Shown in pieces: positions 1 through 10,296 of a DNA stretch of 64,000 bases (within the stretch, counting starts at the first letter, position 1; each line of letters starts with the position of its first letter). Source of the stretch: Bryobacterales bacterium (GTDB lineage: Bacteria > Acidobacteriota > Terriglobia > Bryobacterales > Bryobacteraceae); assembly GCA_020854055.1 (NCBI GenBank), contig JADZGD010000122.1, forward strand, positions 1 through 64,000. Reading direction: 5' to 3'. The notes under the pieces were generated by a model. It made no database searches. It was not told where the DNA came from and saw only the letters and a program-made list of their open reading frames with translations. A program made the position numbers and the translations under genes.

Positions 1-951
1 GACGCCGGGCAATTGGCTTAAAGCCCGATGACAGATGCGGCGGCGCTCGGCGAGTCCCACCAGCATGGCAGCGATGTGCGGTTCGCCATCGCGCAGTGCC
101 GCCTCACCGGCCTTCTGCACAAAGGCGGCCGCGCAGGAAATGGTCGGCTCGTTGAACTCTGCCACCTTAGCGGCGAGGTCCTTGCGCGCGATGAACCAAC
201 CCAGGCGCCAACCGGTCATGCACCAGGTTTTGGAAAATGACTGCACCACCATCACGGCGTCATCTTTTTCAGCAAGGCGGAGCAGGCTGGGCGCTACACC
301 GGAGCCGTGGTAGTAGAGCCGCTCATAGACTTCATCGGCCATCAGCCAAAGTCCATGGCGGCGGCAGAACTCGAGCAGCCGGCGCTGCTCTTCACCGGTT
401 GCCGTCCAACCCAGAGGATTCGAGGGCGAGGTGGCGATCAACAGACGTGTGCGCGGCGTTACAGCGGCTTCCAGGCCATCGAAGTCGATCGTGTAGCGGG
501 TTCCGTCCAGTGGCTGGGGCACCAGCACCGGGCGGGCGCAGGCCATCTCCACGCTGGTAATGGGATTGGGCCAGACCGGAGTAAGAATCAGCGCTTCATC
601 GCCGGGATCGAGCGTGGCGCGAATGGCGGTGTGAATCGCCTGAACGCCGGAGGAGGTGACGACAATCTCGTTCGATGGATCGCGCCGTACGCCATGTACC
701 CGTTGATAGTATTCCGCCAGAGCCTCCCGCAGCGACGGCAGGCCGGCGTTGGGGGTGTAGTAGGTAAAGCCATCGGACACGGCGCGGACGGCGGCTTCTT
801 TGATGAAAGCGGGGGTGGGGGCGTTGGACTCGCCGAAGTAGAGGTGCAGAACCCGTTTGCCATGCTGCTCCATGGCCATGGCAAGGTTGGCGATCTCGCG
901 GATACGCGAGTATTCGATACGGCGGGCGGAACTGCCGATCCCGGCGGACAT
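1..951 (-). CDS. PLP-dependent class I/II aminotransferase (partial, C-terminus beyond window)
   Basis: This is the first 317 codons of a fold-type I aminotransferase; the gene runs off the left edge. The PLP-lysine motif SFSKTWCMTGWRLG is present, as are an NPxG-type element (SPSNPLG), an ADEVYE strand and a YYTPNAGLPSLREAL substrate-loop region, as in aspartate or aromatic aminotransferases. The ATG was chosen because it lies 7 nt after the purF stop, which puts the gene in one unit with purF, purL and purQ. The protein probably moves an amino group between an amino acid and 2-oxoglutarate in the cytoplasm. The exact substrate cannot be read from the sequence, and the purine-operon position may reflect shared amino-nitrogen supply (inference). 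Confidence 0.9.
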   Translation of the reverse strand, partial: MSAGIGSSARRIEYSRIREIANLAMAMEQHGKRVLHLYFGESNAPTPAFIKEAAVRAVSDGFTYYTPNAGLPSLREALAEYYQRVHGVRRDPSNEIVVTSSGVQAIHTAIRATLDPGDEALILTPVWPNPITSVEMACARPVLVPQPLDGTRYTIDFDGLEAAVTPRTRLLIATSPSNPLGWTATGEEQRRLLEFCRRHGLWLMADEVYERLYYHGSGVAPSLLRLAEKDDAVMVVQSFSKTWCMTGWRLGWFIARKDLAAKVAEFNEPTISCAAAFVQKAGEAALRDGEPHIAAMLVGLAERRRICHRALSQLPGV

Positions 952-958
952 AGCGGCG

Positions 959-2383
959 CTAGCCGCGGCGCCGTGCAGCGATCAGCGCCTCCATCGGAGT
1001 CACATCCGTAGGATACTCTCCGGTGTAGCAGGCGTAACAATAGCGGCGGTTGCCGTTGTCCTGAACGGCCTCGCGCAGGTTTTCAATCGACAGATAAGCG
1101 AGCGTGTCGGCCTCAACGAAGCGCCGGATCTCCTCGACGTCGTGATTGGCGCCGATCAGTTCACTCTTGTCGGGGGTGTCCACGCCGTAAAAACAGGGGG
1201 CGATGACCGGCGGACAGGAGATGCGCATGTGTACTTCACGCGCCCCGGCGGCACGCACCATGCGGATGATCTTGCGGCTGGTGGTGCCGCGCACAATGGA
1301 ATCGTCCACCAGGACAACGCGCTTACCCTCCAGCAGGTTGCGCACGGGGTTCAATTTCAGCTTGACGCCGAAGTCGCGGATGGTCTGGGAAGGTTCGATG
1401 AATGTCCGGCCGACGTAGTGGTTGCGGATGAGCGCCTGGCGGAAAGGGATGCCGGCCTCATCGGCATAGCCGAGGGCCGCGGCGACGCCGGAGTCGGGCA
1501 CGGGGACGACGATGTCGGCCTCCACCGGATGTTCACGCGCCAGCAGGCGGCCCATCTTCTCCCGCGACTCCTGCACCGAGCGGCCAAAAACGATGGAGTC
1601 CGGGCGCGAAAAGTATACGTGTTCAAACACGCACTGGGCCCGGTTGCGCGCCGGGGTGTAACGTTCCCGGGTCATGCCCTCGGGGCCGACGATGATCATT
1701 TCGCCCGGTTCGACTTCGTTCAGATACGTTGCGCCAATCAGATCAAAAGCGCAGGTTTCCGAAGCGAAAACAGAGCACACGTGCCCGCCGGAAAGTTCCA
1801 TCTGACCCAAAGACAGCGGCCGGAAACCGTGCGGATCACGGGCGACGATAATTCGATCTTCGGCGAGGAAGACCAGCGAGAAGGCCCCTTCCAGCTGCAG
1901 CAGCGCTTCCCGCAGCGCGCCGCTGAGGGTTCGCTCACGGGAAAGAGCGATCAGGTGGAGGATCACTTCGGTGTCACTCGAGGCCTGAAAGATGGATCCG
2001 GCGGCTTCCAGATCGGCCCGCAGTTCGGCCGCGTTGGTGATGTTGCCGTTGTGGGCCACGGCAATCTGGCCCTTGTTACATGTGACTGCGAAGGGCTGCG
2101 CATTGAGCGGGCCGCTATCGCCAGCGGTTGAATAGCGGGTGTGTCCGATGGCGAGATTGCCGTGCAACTCACCGAGCACGGCGGGGGTAAAGACATCGGC
2201 TACATGACCCATGCCTTTTTGGACATGGGTTTGCTTGCCGTCGGCCGAGACGATACCGGCGCTTTCCTGACCCCGGTGCTGCAGCGCGTGCAGGCTTAAG
2301 TAAGCGAGGTTGGCTGCCTCTTTGTGGCCGTATATAGCCACAACGCCACACTCTTCGTGAAGCTTGTCAAATACCTCAGACAT
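959..2383 (-). CDS. purF: Amidophosphoribosyltransferase PurF
   Basis: PurF catalyses the first committed step of purine synthesis, forming 5-phosphoribosylamine from PRPP and glutamine. The N-terminal glutaminase domain starts at Cys12 ([11 protein letters not shown]), so an 11-residue propeptide must be removed to expose the nucleophile. The PRPP-binding loop [14 protein letters not shown] lies near residue 360. Cysteines in [16 protein letters not shown] and [10 protein letters not shown] match the four 4Fe-4S ligands of the Bacillus-type enzyme. The length of 474 residues is typical. Its start overlaps the purL stop by 8 nt, which suggests translational coupling. Confidence 0.97.
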   Translation of the reverse strand: MSEVFDKLHEECGVVAIYGHKEAANLAYLSLHALQHRGQESAGIVSADGKQTHVQKGMGHVADVFTPAVLGELHGNLAIGHTRYSTAGDSGPLNAQPFAVTCNKGQIAVAHNGNITNAAELRADLEAAGSIFQASSDTEVILHLIALSRERTLSGALREALLQLEGAFSLVFLAEDRIIVARDPHGFRPLSLGQMELSGGHVCSVFASETCAFDLIGATYLNEVEPGEMIIVGPEGMTRERYTPARNRAQCVFEHVYFSRPDSIVFGRSVQESREKMGRLLAREHPVEADIVVPVPDSGVAAALGYADEAGIPFRQALIRNHYVGRTFIEPSQTIRDFGVKLKLNPVRNLLEGKRVVLVDDSIVRGTTSRKIIRMVRAAGAREVHMRISCPPVIAPCFYGVDTPDKSELIGANHDVEEIRRFVEADTLAYLSIENLREAVQDNGNRRYCYACYTGEYPTDVTPMEALIAARRRG

Positions 2384-4592
2384 GGAGTAAAGCCTTCAGG
2401 CCCCCTTCCCAGGTTTCCCGGAGCCGGTCCACGGGCACATCGATCCAGGTGTTGCAATTGCCGGCGATCCGCAGCACTTCTTTCATCGTAACGCCGATTC
2501 TTACCGCCTCCACTCCGTGGTCCAGGGCGATACGCTCCACCTCCTCCGGCTTGGCGGTGGAGAGCAGCACGCGCGACGGCGCCTCATGAAACAGCGCCAA
2601 CTCGGGACGGAGCCCGGCGGGAATTGAAATATCAGCTCCCATTCGGGTGGTGCCAAAACTGGCCTTGGCCAGCGCCACCGCCAGACCGCCGTCACTCAGG
2701 TCGTGGGCCGATTCGGCCAGCCCGGCCAGCACGATCTCGCGAACGGCCGCCTGGACCTTCTTCTCGTACTCCATATCCAGCGCCGGAGGCAGGCCCCAAA
2801 GACGATCGAGGATCACCTTGGCGTACTGGGTACCTCCGAAACGGGTCTCGTCGGTGGCGCCGAGACCGCCCACCAGCATCACCGTGCGTCCGGGGTTCTT
2901 GAAGTCGATCGTCACCGGGTGGGTGGTCTTCATCAGACCTACGATGCCCAGAACCGGCGTCGGATAGATGGGCACGCCCAGGGTTTCGTTGTAAAGGCTG
3001 ACGTTACCGCCGGTGATGGGTGTCTCAAAGTGCTGGCAGGCTTCAGCGATACCCTCGATTGCTTCCACCAGTTGCGACATGATTTCGGGCCGCTCCGGGT
3101 TGCCGAAGTTCAGGCAGTTGGTGGCGGCCACGGGAACGGCGCCCACCACGGAGAGGTTGCGGCAACATTCGGCCACGGCCAGCCTGGCGCCCTCACGCGG
3201 CGACAGGTAGGTGTAACGGCCATTGCCATCAAGCGCCATGGCGATCGAGGTACCGCTTTCCTTGATGCGGACAATGGCGGCATCACCGCCGGGACCCTGA
3301 ATGGTATTGGTCCGCACCATGAAATCGTACTGCTCCCAGATCCAGCGCTTGGAGCAGACGTCGGCAGAGGCAACAAGCCTTTCCAGATCGCCTGTGAGCG
3401 AAGCGCTGGTGAACGCCGGCGCCTCCATGGGAACGTCGCGGAGCGGCGTGGTGTGCGGACGGTGGTAGACGGGGGCTTCGTCGGCCAGTTCGCGATTGGG
3501 AATCTCGGCAACCACCACGCCATGGTCGCGTACGCGAAGAATGCCGTCGCCAGTCACCTGGCCGATGGCGACCGCGTCCAGGCCCCACTTGCGGAAGACG
3601 GCGAAGACCTCTTCTTCCCGGCCCTTCTCGGCTACCAGCAGCATGCGTTCCTGCGACTCGGAGAGCATGATCTCGTAGGGCGTCATCCCGGCGGCGCGCT
3701 GGGGGACCAGCGCCAGATCGATTTCGATGCCGGTGCCGGCGCGGCTACCCATTTCACAGGTGGAGCAGGTGAGCCCGGCGGCGCCCATGTCCTGGATCCC
3801 GACGATGGCGCCGGTGCGCATAGCCTCAAGGCAGGCCTCGAGCAGCAACTTCTCCATGAAAGGATCGCCCACCTGAACGTTGGGGCGCTTCTCGTGGGAC
3901 TCTTCGGTAAACTCCGCCGAAGCCATGGAAGCGCCGTGGATACCGTCGCGGCCCGTCTTGGCGCCGACATAGATCACGGGGTTGCCGATGCCCTCAGCCT
4001 TGCCGTAGAAGATCTCGCCGGTCTTGAAGACCCCCAGCGCAAAAACATTCACCAGGGGGTTGCCGTCGTAGGACTTTTCAAAAATCGTCTCGCCGCCGAT
4101 GGTGGGAACTCCGAAGCAGTTGCCATAGTGGGCGATGCCGCTGACCACGCCCTCCAGGATGCGGCGGTTGCGCGCGCCGGTCTCCGGGTCGTCCAGCATG
4201 CCGAAGCGAAGTGAATCCATCACGGCGATGGGCCGGGCGCCCATGGTGAATATATCTCGAAGAATGCCGCCCACGCCGGTGGCCGCCCCCTGAAAAGGCT
4301 CGATGAAACTAGGGTGATTGTGGGATTCGATCTTGAAGGCGATGGCGAAGCCGCCGCCGATGTCGATGATGCCGGCGTTTTCGCCCGGTCCTTGCAGCAC
4401 CAGTTTGCTACGGGTGGGCAGTTTCTTCAGGTGCACGCGGGAACTCTTGTAGGAGCAATGCTCGCTCCACATAACGCTGAAGATTCCCAATTCGGTAATA
4501 TTCGGCTCGCGGCCCAGGATATCGACGATCTTTCGGTACTCCGGTTCGGTCAACTGGTGCGCCGCGATGACACCGGGCGTGATTGCGCTCAT
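2376..4592 (-). CDS. purL: Phosphoribosylformylglycinamidine synthase, PurL subunit (small form)
   Basis: PurL makes FGAM from FGAR, ATP and ammonia delivered by the PurQ glutaminase. At 738 residues it is the small PurL type that works in a PurL-PurQ-PurS complex, not the 1300-residue fused form. Typical motifs are [14 protein letters not shown] near the N-terminus, then [21 protein letters not shown], followed by a repeated AIRS-like half containing [12 protein letters not shown] and [12 protein letters not shown]. The gene starts 7 nt after purQ ends and overlaps purF by 8 nt. No PurS-like gene is seen in the window. Confidence 0.97.
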   Translation of the reverse strand: MSAITPGVIAAHQLTEPEYRKIVDILGREPNITELGIFSVMWSEHCSYKSSRVHLKKLPTRSKLVLQGPGENAGIIDIGGGFAIAFKIESHNHPSFIEPFQGAATGVGGILRDIFTMGARPIAVMDSLRFGMLDDPETGARNRRILEGVVSGIAHYGNCFGVPTIGGETIFEKSYDGNPLVNVFALGVFKTGEIFYGKAEGIGNPVIYVGAKTGRDGIHGASMASAEFTEESHEKRPNVQVGDPFMEKLLLEACLEAMRTGAIVGIQDMGAAGLTCSTCEMGSRAGTGIEIDLALVPQRAAGMTPYEIMLSESQERMLLVAEKGREEEVFAVFRKWGLDAVAIGQVTGDGILRVRDHGVVVAEIPNRELADEAPVYHRPHTTPLRDVPMEAPAFTSASLTGDLERLVASADVCSKRWIWEQYDFMVRTNTIQGPGGDAAIVRIKESGTSIAMALDGNGRYTYLSPREGARLAVAECCRNLSVVGAVPVAATNCLNFGNPERPEIMSQLVEAIEGIAEACQHFETPITGGNVSLYNETLGVPIYPTPVLGIVGLMKTTHPVTIDFKNPGRTVMLVGGLGATDETRFGGTQYAKVILDRLWGLPPALDMEYEKKVQAAVREIVLAGLAESAHDLSDGGLAVALAKASFGTTRMGADISIPAGLRPELALFHEAPSRVLLSTAKPEEVERIALDHGVEAVRIGVTMKEVLRIAGNCNTWIDVPVDRLRETWEGGLKALLHV

Positions 4593-4599
4593 GATTCGG

Positions 4600-5283
<684 letters not shown>

Positions 5284-5326
5284 ATGGAAACTCCATTGTA
5301 GTTGAATCCGTAAGTCAATGCCGGGA

Positions 5327-5354
5327 CAAAGTCTTCCCCGAGGGGAAGACTTTG
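5327..5354. terminator. 28-nt near-perfect inverted repeat between small tudor-like gene and purQ
   Basis: CAAAGTCTTCCCC and GGGGAAGACTTTG form 13-bp arms around a 2-nt GA centre. The repeat lies 47 nt past the stop of the upstream minus-strand gene and 43 nt before purQ. It could terminate transcription between the two units, since the arms carry AAA and TTT ends on both strands. There is no long T-run, so an operator or mRNA-processing hairpin in the pur leader is also possible. Confidence 0.45.
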
Positions 5355-5400
5355 GAGAGGAAGGAGGAGGAGACGCTGGAACGGATATCGCGAACGATGC

Positions 5401-5634
5401 TCACCCGGCTGCCGAAACAGTCTTCTTCCGAGCCCGGGATGCGCGCTTTTCAGCCGGCGGTTGACGATCGCTCTTCTTAAGGCTCGGCAGCGCGATGGGA
5501 GCTACGAATTTCTTCTCGCCATGATCGTCGAACTTGATCACAATATGCTCTTCGTTGCAAGACAGGACTGTACCGAACCCGAACTTTTGATGCTCAACCT
5601 GAGCACCGTTAGCATAAGCAGGTTTTGCTGCCAT
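5401..5634 (-). CDS. Small stand-alone tudor/SH3-like domain protein (UvrD/PcrA C-terminal domain type)
   Basis: This is a 77-residue protein. Residues about 10-45 (VEHQKFGFGTVLS, then IVIKFDDHGEKKFV) resemble the small tudor-like domain at the C-terminus of UvrD/PcrA helicases, which in those proteins contacts RNA polymerase. The rest is a short basic, low-complexity tail (KKSDRQPPAEKRASRARKK). No helicase part is present, so this is an isolated domain. A good sigma70-type promoter lies just upstream. A role in nucleic-acid or RNA-polymerase binding is inference from the fold. Confidence 0.75.
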   Translation of the reverse strand: MAAKPAYANGAQVEHQKFGFGTVLSCNEEHIVIKFDDHGEKKFVAPIALPSLKKSDRQPPAEKRASRARKKTVSAAG

Positions 5635-5659
5635 GATTTAAGAAATCGCCTCTAAGTCC

Positions 5660-5688
5660 AATATAACAAATCGCTTCGTTGTTGTCGA
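5660..5688 (-). promoter_or_regulatory. Sigma70-type promoter of the tudor-like gene
   Basis: On the minus strand, TCGACA (-35, 5688-5683) and TATATT (-10, 5665-5660) are separated by exactly 17 nt. The expected start point is about 20 nt before the ATG at 5634. The opposite direction leads to the TolC-type gene, for which no clear promoter was found. Confidence 0.55.
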
Positions 5689-5782
5689 TAGGATAAACCT
5701 GAAAACCATAGCAATCATGAAACCACTTTCGAAATCAGGCATTTGTAAGTGAGGCCGGCAGGCCACAAGATACACTGGGCCT

Positions 5783-7081
5783 ATGAATTGCACATGCGCA
5801 TTGCGGGCTTTAACGCTGATACTGTGGGGAGCGGTTTGGTTGCCGGCCGCCGAGGTTCGAACGATGACACTGCGGGAAACGCTCTCGATCGCGCTCGAAC
5901 AAAGCCCGGATATCCTGCTGGCGCGACTGGACGAGAGAAGAGCCCAGTTGGACGTGGACATTGCCCGGGATCCGTTCGTGCCCAAAGTGATCGTGGGAAG
6001 CGGATTAGCTTATTCCAACGGATTTCCGATGAGCATCGACGGCTCGGCCCCGTCGGTGTTCCAAGCGCGGGCAATCTCTTCAATCTTCAACAAGCCGCAG
6101 ACCTACCAGGTTGCCGCCGCACGTCAAAACGCACGCACGGCCGGCATCGCTACGGGCACGCGAAGGGACGACGTGGCGTTTCGCACGGCTTCGTTATTTC
6201 TGGATGCGCAGAGGGCGGGACTTACGGCGGCGGCGGCGCGTAAACAGCTCGAGTTGCTCGAGAAGGTATCCGGAATTACAAAGTCGAAAGTCAACGAGGG
6301 CCGTGATTTGCCGATCGAAGCGAAGCGCGCTGATTTGAACGTTGCCAAGGCAAAGCAGCGCGCCGAGTGGTGGGAGGCGCAGCAGTCGCAACAGGAGGTG
6401 TCGCTGGCGGTCGCGTTGGGGCTGGGGGCCGGCGTGCGGGTCCGGCCGGCGGAGCAGGATGTGGCGATCAGGCAACTGCCGCGAACAGAAAGCGTGGCAT
6501 TAAAGGAAGCCCTGGAGTCGAGTAAAGAGATCCGGCGGATGGAGTCGGAGTTGCTGGCCAAGAGCCTGGAGATCCGCTCCCAGAAGGCCGCGCGCTGGCC
6601 GAAGGTGGATCTGGTGGCGCAGTACGCAATGTTAGCGCAGTTCAATCATTACGAAGACTATTACCGTAGTTTTCAGCGGAACAACGGGCAACTGGGCGTT
6701 TCGGTCGAAGTACCGCTGCTGGTAGGCTCGGCGCCCTCGGCGCAGATGGCACAAGCCGAAACCGACTCGGCGCGGTTGAGAATTCAGATTCAGCAGACCC
6801 GCGCTCGAATTTCGCAGGAGGTGGCGCGGAGTTTCGAAGACATGCGGACGGCGCAGACGGCAACCGAAGTAGCGCGTCTGGATCTGGACGTCGCACGGGA
6901 CCAGACAGCGTTGTTTTTGGCGCAGCTTGAAGAGGGCCGCGCGAGCCTGCGGCAAGTGGAAGAGTCGCGGTTTACCGAAAGCGAAAAATGGATTGCATAT
7001 TACGAAAGCCGGGCGAATCTGGAGAAGGCCCGGCTGGGCGTTTTGCGGCAGACGGGAAATCTGATGGCGAGCCTGCCCTGA
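5783..7081 (+). CDS. TolC-family outer membrane efflux protein
   Basis: The protein has 432 residues with a short N-terminal signal peptide (about residues 1-23, ending LPAAEV). Two repeats of long amphipathic helices follow, as in TolC/OprM channel proteins; LRETLSIALEQSPDILLARL is the usual repeat start and QARISQEVARSFEDM the second-repeat equivalent. Such proteins form a trimeric barrel and periplasmic tunnel for type I secretion or efflux. No adaptor or inner-membrane pump lies next to it, so the partner is unknown. It precedes a TPR lipoprotein gene in the same direction with a 90-nt gap. Confidence 0.88.
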   Translation: MNCTCALRALTLILWGAVWLPAAEVRTMTLRETLSIALEQSPDILLARLDERRAQLDVDIARDPFVPKVIVGSGLAYSNGFPMSIDGSAPSVFQARAISSIFNKPQTYQVAAARQNARTAGIATGTRRDDVAFRTASLFLDAQRAGLTAAAARKQLELLEKVSGITKSKVNEGRDLPIEAKRADLNVAKAKQRAEWWEAQQSQQEVSLAVALGLGAGVRVRPAEQDVAIRQLPRTESVALKEALESSKEIRRMESELLAKSLEIRSQKAARWPKVDLVAQYAMLAQFNHYEDYYRSFQRNNGQLGVSVEVPLLVGSAPSAQMAQAETDSARLRIQIQQTRARISQEVARSFEDMRTAQTATEVARLDLDVARDQTALFLAQLEEGRASLRQVEESRFTESEKWIAYYESRANLEKARLGVLRQTGNLMASLP

Positions 7082-7170
7082 ACGCCCGCCGGCTATCAGC
7101 CCGCTGCGGTCGAGGCCATTGCCTGGGGCTGGCGAGTATGCTGAACTGAGTAGGACGCTGGAGGAAAGTG

Positions 7171-9483
7171 ATGATTCGCCCGGTTTCCGTAATTGTTGTG
7201 CTGTGCGCTTTGGCTGGACTGATCGGCTGTAACAGGGATCCCAAGGAAGCTTCGAAGAAGTATGTGAACGTGGGAAATCGCTTTTTCGATCAGGGCAAGT
7301 ACAAAGAAGCCGTCCTGATGTACAAACGGGCGTTGCAGAAGCACCTCAGAAATGGCGAAGCGTACTATCGCCTGGGCCTGGCGGATCTCAAACTCCGCCA
7401 GCCGAATGAAGCGGTGAAGGCGCTGCAACGCGCCGTCAGCCTGCAGCCGGACAACGCTGACGCCATTGTGAAGCTGGCGGATATCTTCGTTGCCGCCTAC
7501 GCCGCAAGCCCCAACCACCCCAAGGAGTATCTGGATGAAGCCGATCCGCTGATTCAGCGTCTGCCCAAGCTGGATGCGTACCAGTTCGAGCGGCTTTCCG
7601 GTTACCGCAAGGTGATTGACGAGGACTATCCCGCGGCGCTCGAACACTTCCGCGCCGCCGCCAAACTCCGCCCCTCCGATGCCGCTCTGGGAATGATCAC
7701 GTTCCAGACGCTGGTGAAGCTCAATCAGTTTGACAACGCCGCCGCCCTGGCCCAGCAGATCATTCAAGCACACAAAGATTTTGCGCCAATGTACGCCTCG
7801 CTGTATCTGGAGTACATGCGACGCAAGGAGGTGGACAAGGCCGAAGGCGTGCTGAAACAACGGCTGGCGAACAACCCCCAGCAGGCGGACCCTTACATCG
7901 CGCTGGCGGGACACTACTATGCAACCGCCAAGCGCCCGGAAATGCTGGAAGTATTGAACCGCATTCTTTCAGACCGCGGCAAGTTCCCGCAAGCCAATAT
8001 GGTGGTGGGAGATTTCTACTTCCGGATCCGCGATTTCGACCAGGCATCACGGCTCTATGACGAGGGCATACGGCTGGACCCCAAGGGAAAGACCAACTAC
8101 CAGAAGCGGATGATCGAGGCATTGATGTTCCAGGGCAAGCGCGTCGAGGCGGCCCAACTGGTGGACACGCTGTTGAAGGGAACTCCATCCGACCTGGATC
8201 TGCGGGCAATGAAAGCGGCGCTGATTCTCCAGGGCGGCAAACGCGAGGAACTGCAGTCTGCCATCAACGAACTCCAGTCGATCGTCTCGAAAAAGCCCAA
8301 CAACGCCGTTATCCGCTACAACCTGGGGCGGGCGCTGCTGGCCAAGCAGGAACTGGAACAGGCTCGGCTGCAATTCATGGAGGCGATCAAGATCTATCCG
8401 GCATACCTGCCCGCCCGCATCGCTCTGGCGCAGCTCTATCTATTCAAAGGCGAGTATGCGGCCGCCCTCAGGACGGCCGATGAGATCCTGCAGTTTGACG
8501 CCAACAATATGACAGCGAAGCTGGTGAGAACCAGTTCGCTCATTGGCAGCGGCGAGACGAAATCGGCACGGGCGGAGCTGGAAAAGGTCGTCAAGACGAA
8601 CGGCGATTCACGGGACGCGATCTTTCAACTGGCGATGCTCGATCTGCGCGAGAAGAACACCAAACAGGCCGAGGCCGGATTCACGCGCCTGAGCCGGATG
8701 AGTCCACCCGACCTGCGCGGCGTGTTGGGGTTGGCGCAGACCGAAATCAGCCGGGGCGATACGCCGGCAGCGTTGCGGGTCTTGCAGGATGAGATCCAGA
8801 AGAATCCCAATAGCAACGAACTACGGCTGGCCTTGGCCAATACCGCGGTGCGGGCCGGCAAATACGACCTGGCCGTAGCCGAGTATAAGAAATTGGTCGC
8901 GGCCCAACCGAAGCGCGTCGACCTGTACATGCGCCTGGGACAGACTTACCGGCGAATGCAGAAATATGATGAAGCCGGAAAGATCTTCGAGCAGGTGCGC
9001 GCGATGAATCCCGATGAAGCCGGACCGCTGCTGGAACTGGCGCTCATTTCCGAAGAGAATGGCCGGCCCGATGAGGCCAAGCCGCTCTACGAAAAGGTTC
9101 TGAAGATGTATCCGGACAACGCTCCGGCGCTGAACAACCTGGCCTACCGGATGGCGGAGAACGGCACCGATCTGGACCTGGCGCTGACCTACGCGCAACG
9201 GGCGCGGAAACAGGTTCCTCCCAGCTCTCCGATCAGCGATGAAGTGTCCGACACGCTCGGCTGGATCTACATCAAAAAGAACCTGCACGATAACGCGATC
9301 CAGATCTTCCGCGACCTGCTCAGCCGGCGGCCCGACAATGCCATCTGGCGCTACCACCTGGCAATGGCCCTTTACCAGAAAGGCGACAAAATCGCTGCCC
9401 GGAAAGAGTGCGAGACGGCGCTGAAGACGGCCAAACCCGACATTCAGTCCAAAATCGAACAATTGATGTCCCGCATCGGATAG
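7171..9483 (+). CDS. Tetratricopeptide-repeat lipoprotein (PEP-CTERM PrsT-like)
   Basis: The protein has 770 residues with a lipoprotein signal (CALAGLIGC, lipidation at Cys20) followed by a nearly continuous array of TPR units over the whole length, for example KYKEAVLMYKRALQ and KYDEAGKIFEQVRAMNP. The layout resembles PrsT-type TPR lipoproteins of PEP-CTERM/exosortase loci. ATG at 7171 is preferred over GTG at 7168 because GGAGG then has a 6-nt spacing. The next gene starts 6 nt after its stop and encodes a CAAX-protease relative of the same system type. It is probably a periplasmic scaffold for protein or polymer export (inference). Confidence 0.85.
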   Translation: MIRPVSVIVVLCALAGLIGCNRDPKEASKKYVNVGNRFFDQGKYKEAVLMYKRALQKHLRNGEAYYRLGLADLKLRQPNEAVKALQRAVSLQPDNADAIVKLADIFVAAYAASPNHPKEYLDEADPLIQRLPKLDAYQFERLSGYRKVIDEDYPAALEHFRAAAKLRPSDAALGMITFQTLVKLNQFDNAAALAQQIIQAHKDFAPMYASLYLEYMRRKEVDKAEGVLKQRLANNPQQADPYIALAGHYYATAKRPEMLEVLNRILSDRGKFPQANMVVGDFYFRIRDFDQASRLYDEGIRLDPKGKTNYQKRMIEALMFQGKRVEAAQLVDTLLKGTPSDLDLRAMKAALILQGGKREELQSAINELQSIVSKKPNNAVIRYNLGRALLAKQELEQARLQFMEAIKIYPAYLPARIALAQLYLFKGEYAAALRTADEILQFDANNMTAKLVRTSSLIGSGETKSARAELEKVVKTNGDSRDAIFQLAMLDLREKNTKQAEAGFTRLSRMSPPDLRGVLGLAQTEISRGDTPAALRVLQDEIQKNPNSNELRLALANTAVRAGKYDLAVAEYKKLVAAQPKRVDLYMRLGQTYRRMQKYDEAGKIFEQVRAMNPDEAGPLLELALISEENGRPDEAKPLYEKVLKMYPDNAPALNNLAYRMAENGTDLDLALTYAQRARKQVPPSSPISDEVSDTLGWIYIKKNLHDNAIQIFRDLLSRRPDNAIWRYHLAMALYQKGDKIAARKECETALKTAKPDIQSKIEQLMSRIG

Positions 9484-9489
9484 GGCTGG

Positions 9490-10197
9490 ATGGGAGAGAG
9501 TACCGCTGGTGCGGCCGTGAACCGGCCCGGATCGCCGCAATCGCGGATGGTGGGGTATGTTCTGCCATTCGTCCTGCTGATCATCTTTCTCACGCTGCGC
9601 CCGCTGACGAACCTGCCCGTGCGCCTGGAGTTCGCACTGCGCGCGGTGGTGGTGGGCGGCGTCATTCTGACGGTTTCGCGGCCGCTTGTCCGCTGGCGGT
9701 TCGCCAAGCCGGCCGCGAGTACCGGACTGGGAATTCTGGTGTTCCTGTTGTGGGTGGCGCCCGACACGCTGTACGCTCCCTGGCACCACTGGTGGCCCTT
9801 CGAAAATCCAATCACCGGCAGCCTGAGCTATTCGCTCCCCTCGGTTTCTCACACCGATCCGCTGTTGATCGCGCTGCGCAGTCTACAGGCGATTGTGCTG
9901 GTTCCAATCGCCGAGGAATTGTTCTGGCGCGGCTTTCTGATGAGGTGGCTGATCCACAAAGACTTTGAGACGGTGGAGTTCGGAACCTACTCGGCACCGT
10001 CCTTCTGGATCTCGGCACTGCTGTTCGCCTCCGAGCACGGAGCGCTGTGGGACGTGGGGTTGATGGCGGGTATCTCCTACAATTGGTGGGCGATCCGCAC
10101 CAGGAGCATTGCCGATTGCATTCTCGCCCACGCCGTCACCAACGCCGTGCTGTGCCTCTGGGTGGTGATGGCAAACCGTTGGGAGTACTGGCCTTAA
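9490..10197 (+). CDS. CAAX prenyl protease-related membrane protein (PEP-CTERM-associated type)
   Basis: This 235-residue polytopic protein of the CPBP/Abi intramembrane protease fold has the first glutamates at E142-E143 with R147 in AEELFWRGFLMRW, the second-motif histidine in FASEHG and a third in HAVTNAVL. Proteins of this subtype (pepcterm_CAAX) occur with exosortase and PEP-CTERM genes. No exosortase is visible in the window. It is likely a membrane metalloprotease-like enzyme coupled to the upstream TPR lipoprotein. Confidence 0.85.
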   Translation: MGESTAGAAVNRPGSPQSRMVGYVLPFVLLIIFLTLRPLTNLPVRLEFALRAVVVGGVILTVSRPLVRWRFAKPAASTGLGILVFLLWVAPDTLYAPWHHWWPFENPITGSLSYSLPSVSHTDPLLIALRSLQAIVLVPIAEELFWRGFLMRWLIHKDFETVEFGTYSAPSFWISALLFASEHGALWDVGLMAGISYNWWAIRTRSIADCILAHAVTNAVLCLWVVMANRWEYWP

Positions 10198-10198
10198 T

Positions 10199-10227
10199 TT
10201 GATTCTGTAAACCCGCCCAAGTATAAT
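10199..10227 (+). promoter_or_regulatory. Sigma70-type promoter of the sugar-phosphate cassette
   Basis: TTGATT (10199-10204) and a perfect TATAAT (10222-10227) are 17 nt apart. The predicted start near 10234 lies beyond a TTG at 10231 and supports ATG 10297 as the true start of the HAD gene. It overlaps the 3' end of the preceding gene by less than 1 nt. Confidence 0.75.
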
Positions 10228-10296
10228 AAATTGCTTAAGTCTTTTGCCGCGACTAATTGCGTGGCAAACCAACGGGATGACAAAGTAAGGGAGCCG

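Noticed and set aside
2703-4214. 503-codon open frame on the plus strand opposite purL
   Set aside because: It lies wholly antisense to purL, has no recognisable protein pattern and is explained by GC-rich codon bias.
5284-5326. TTGACT and TACAAT as a purQ promoter
   Set aside because: The spacer is only 12 nt and TACAAT touches the ribosome-binding site, leaving no leader.
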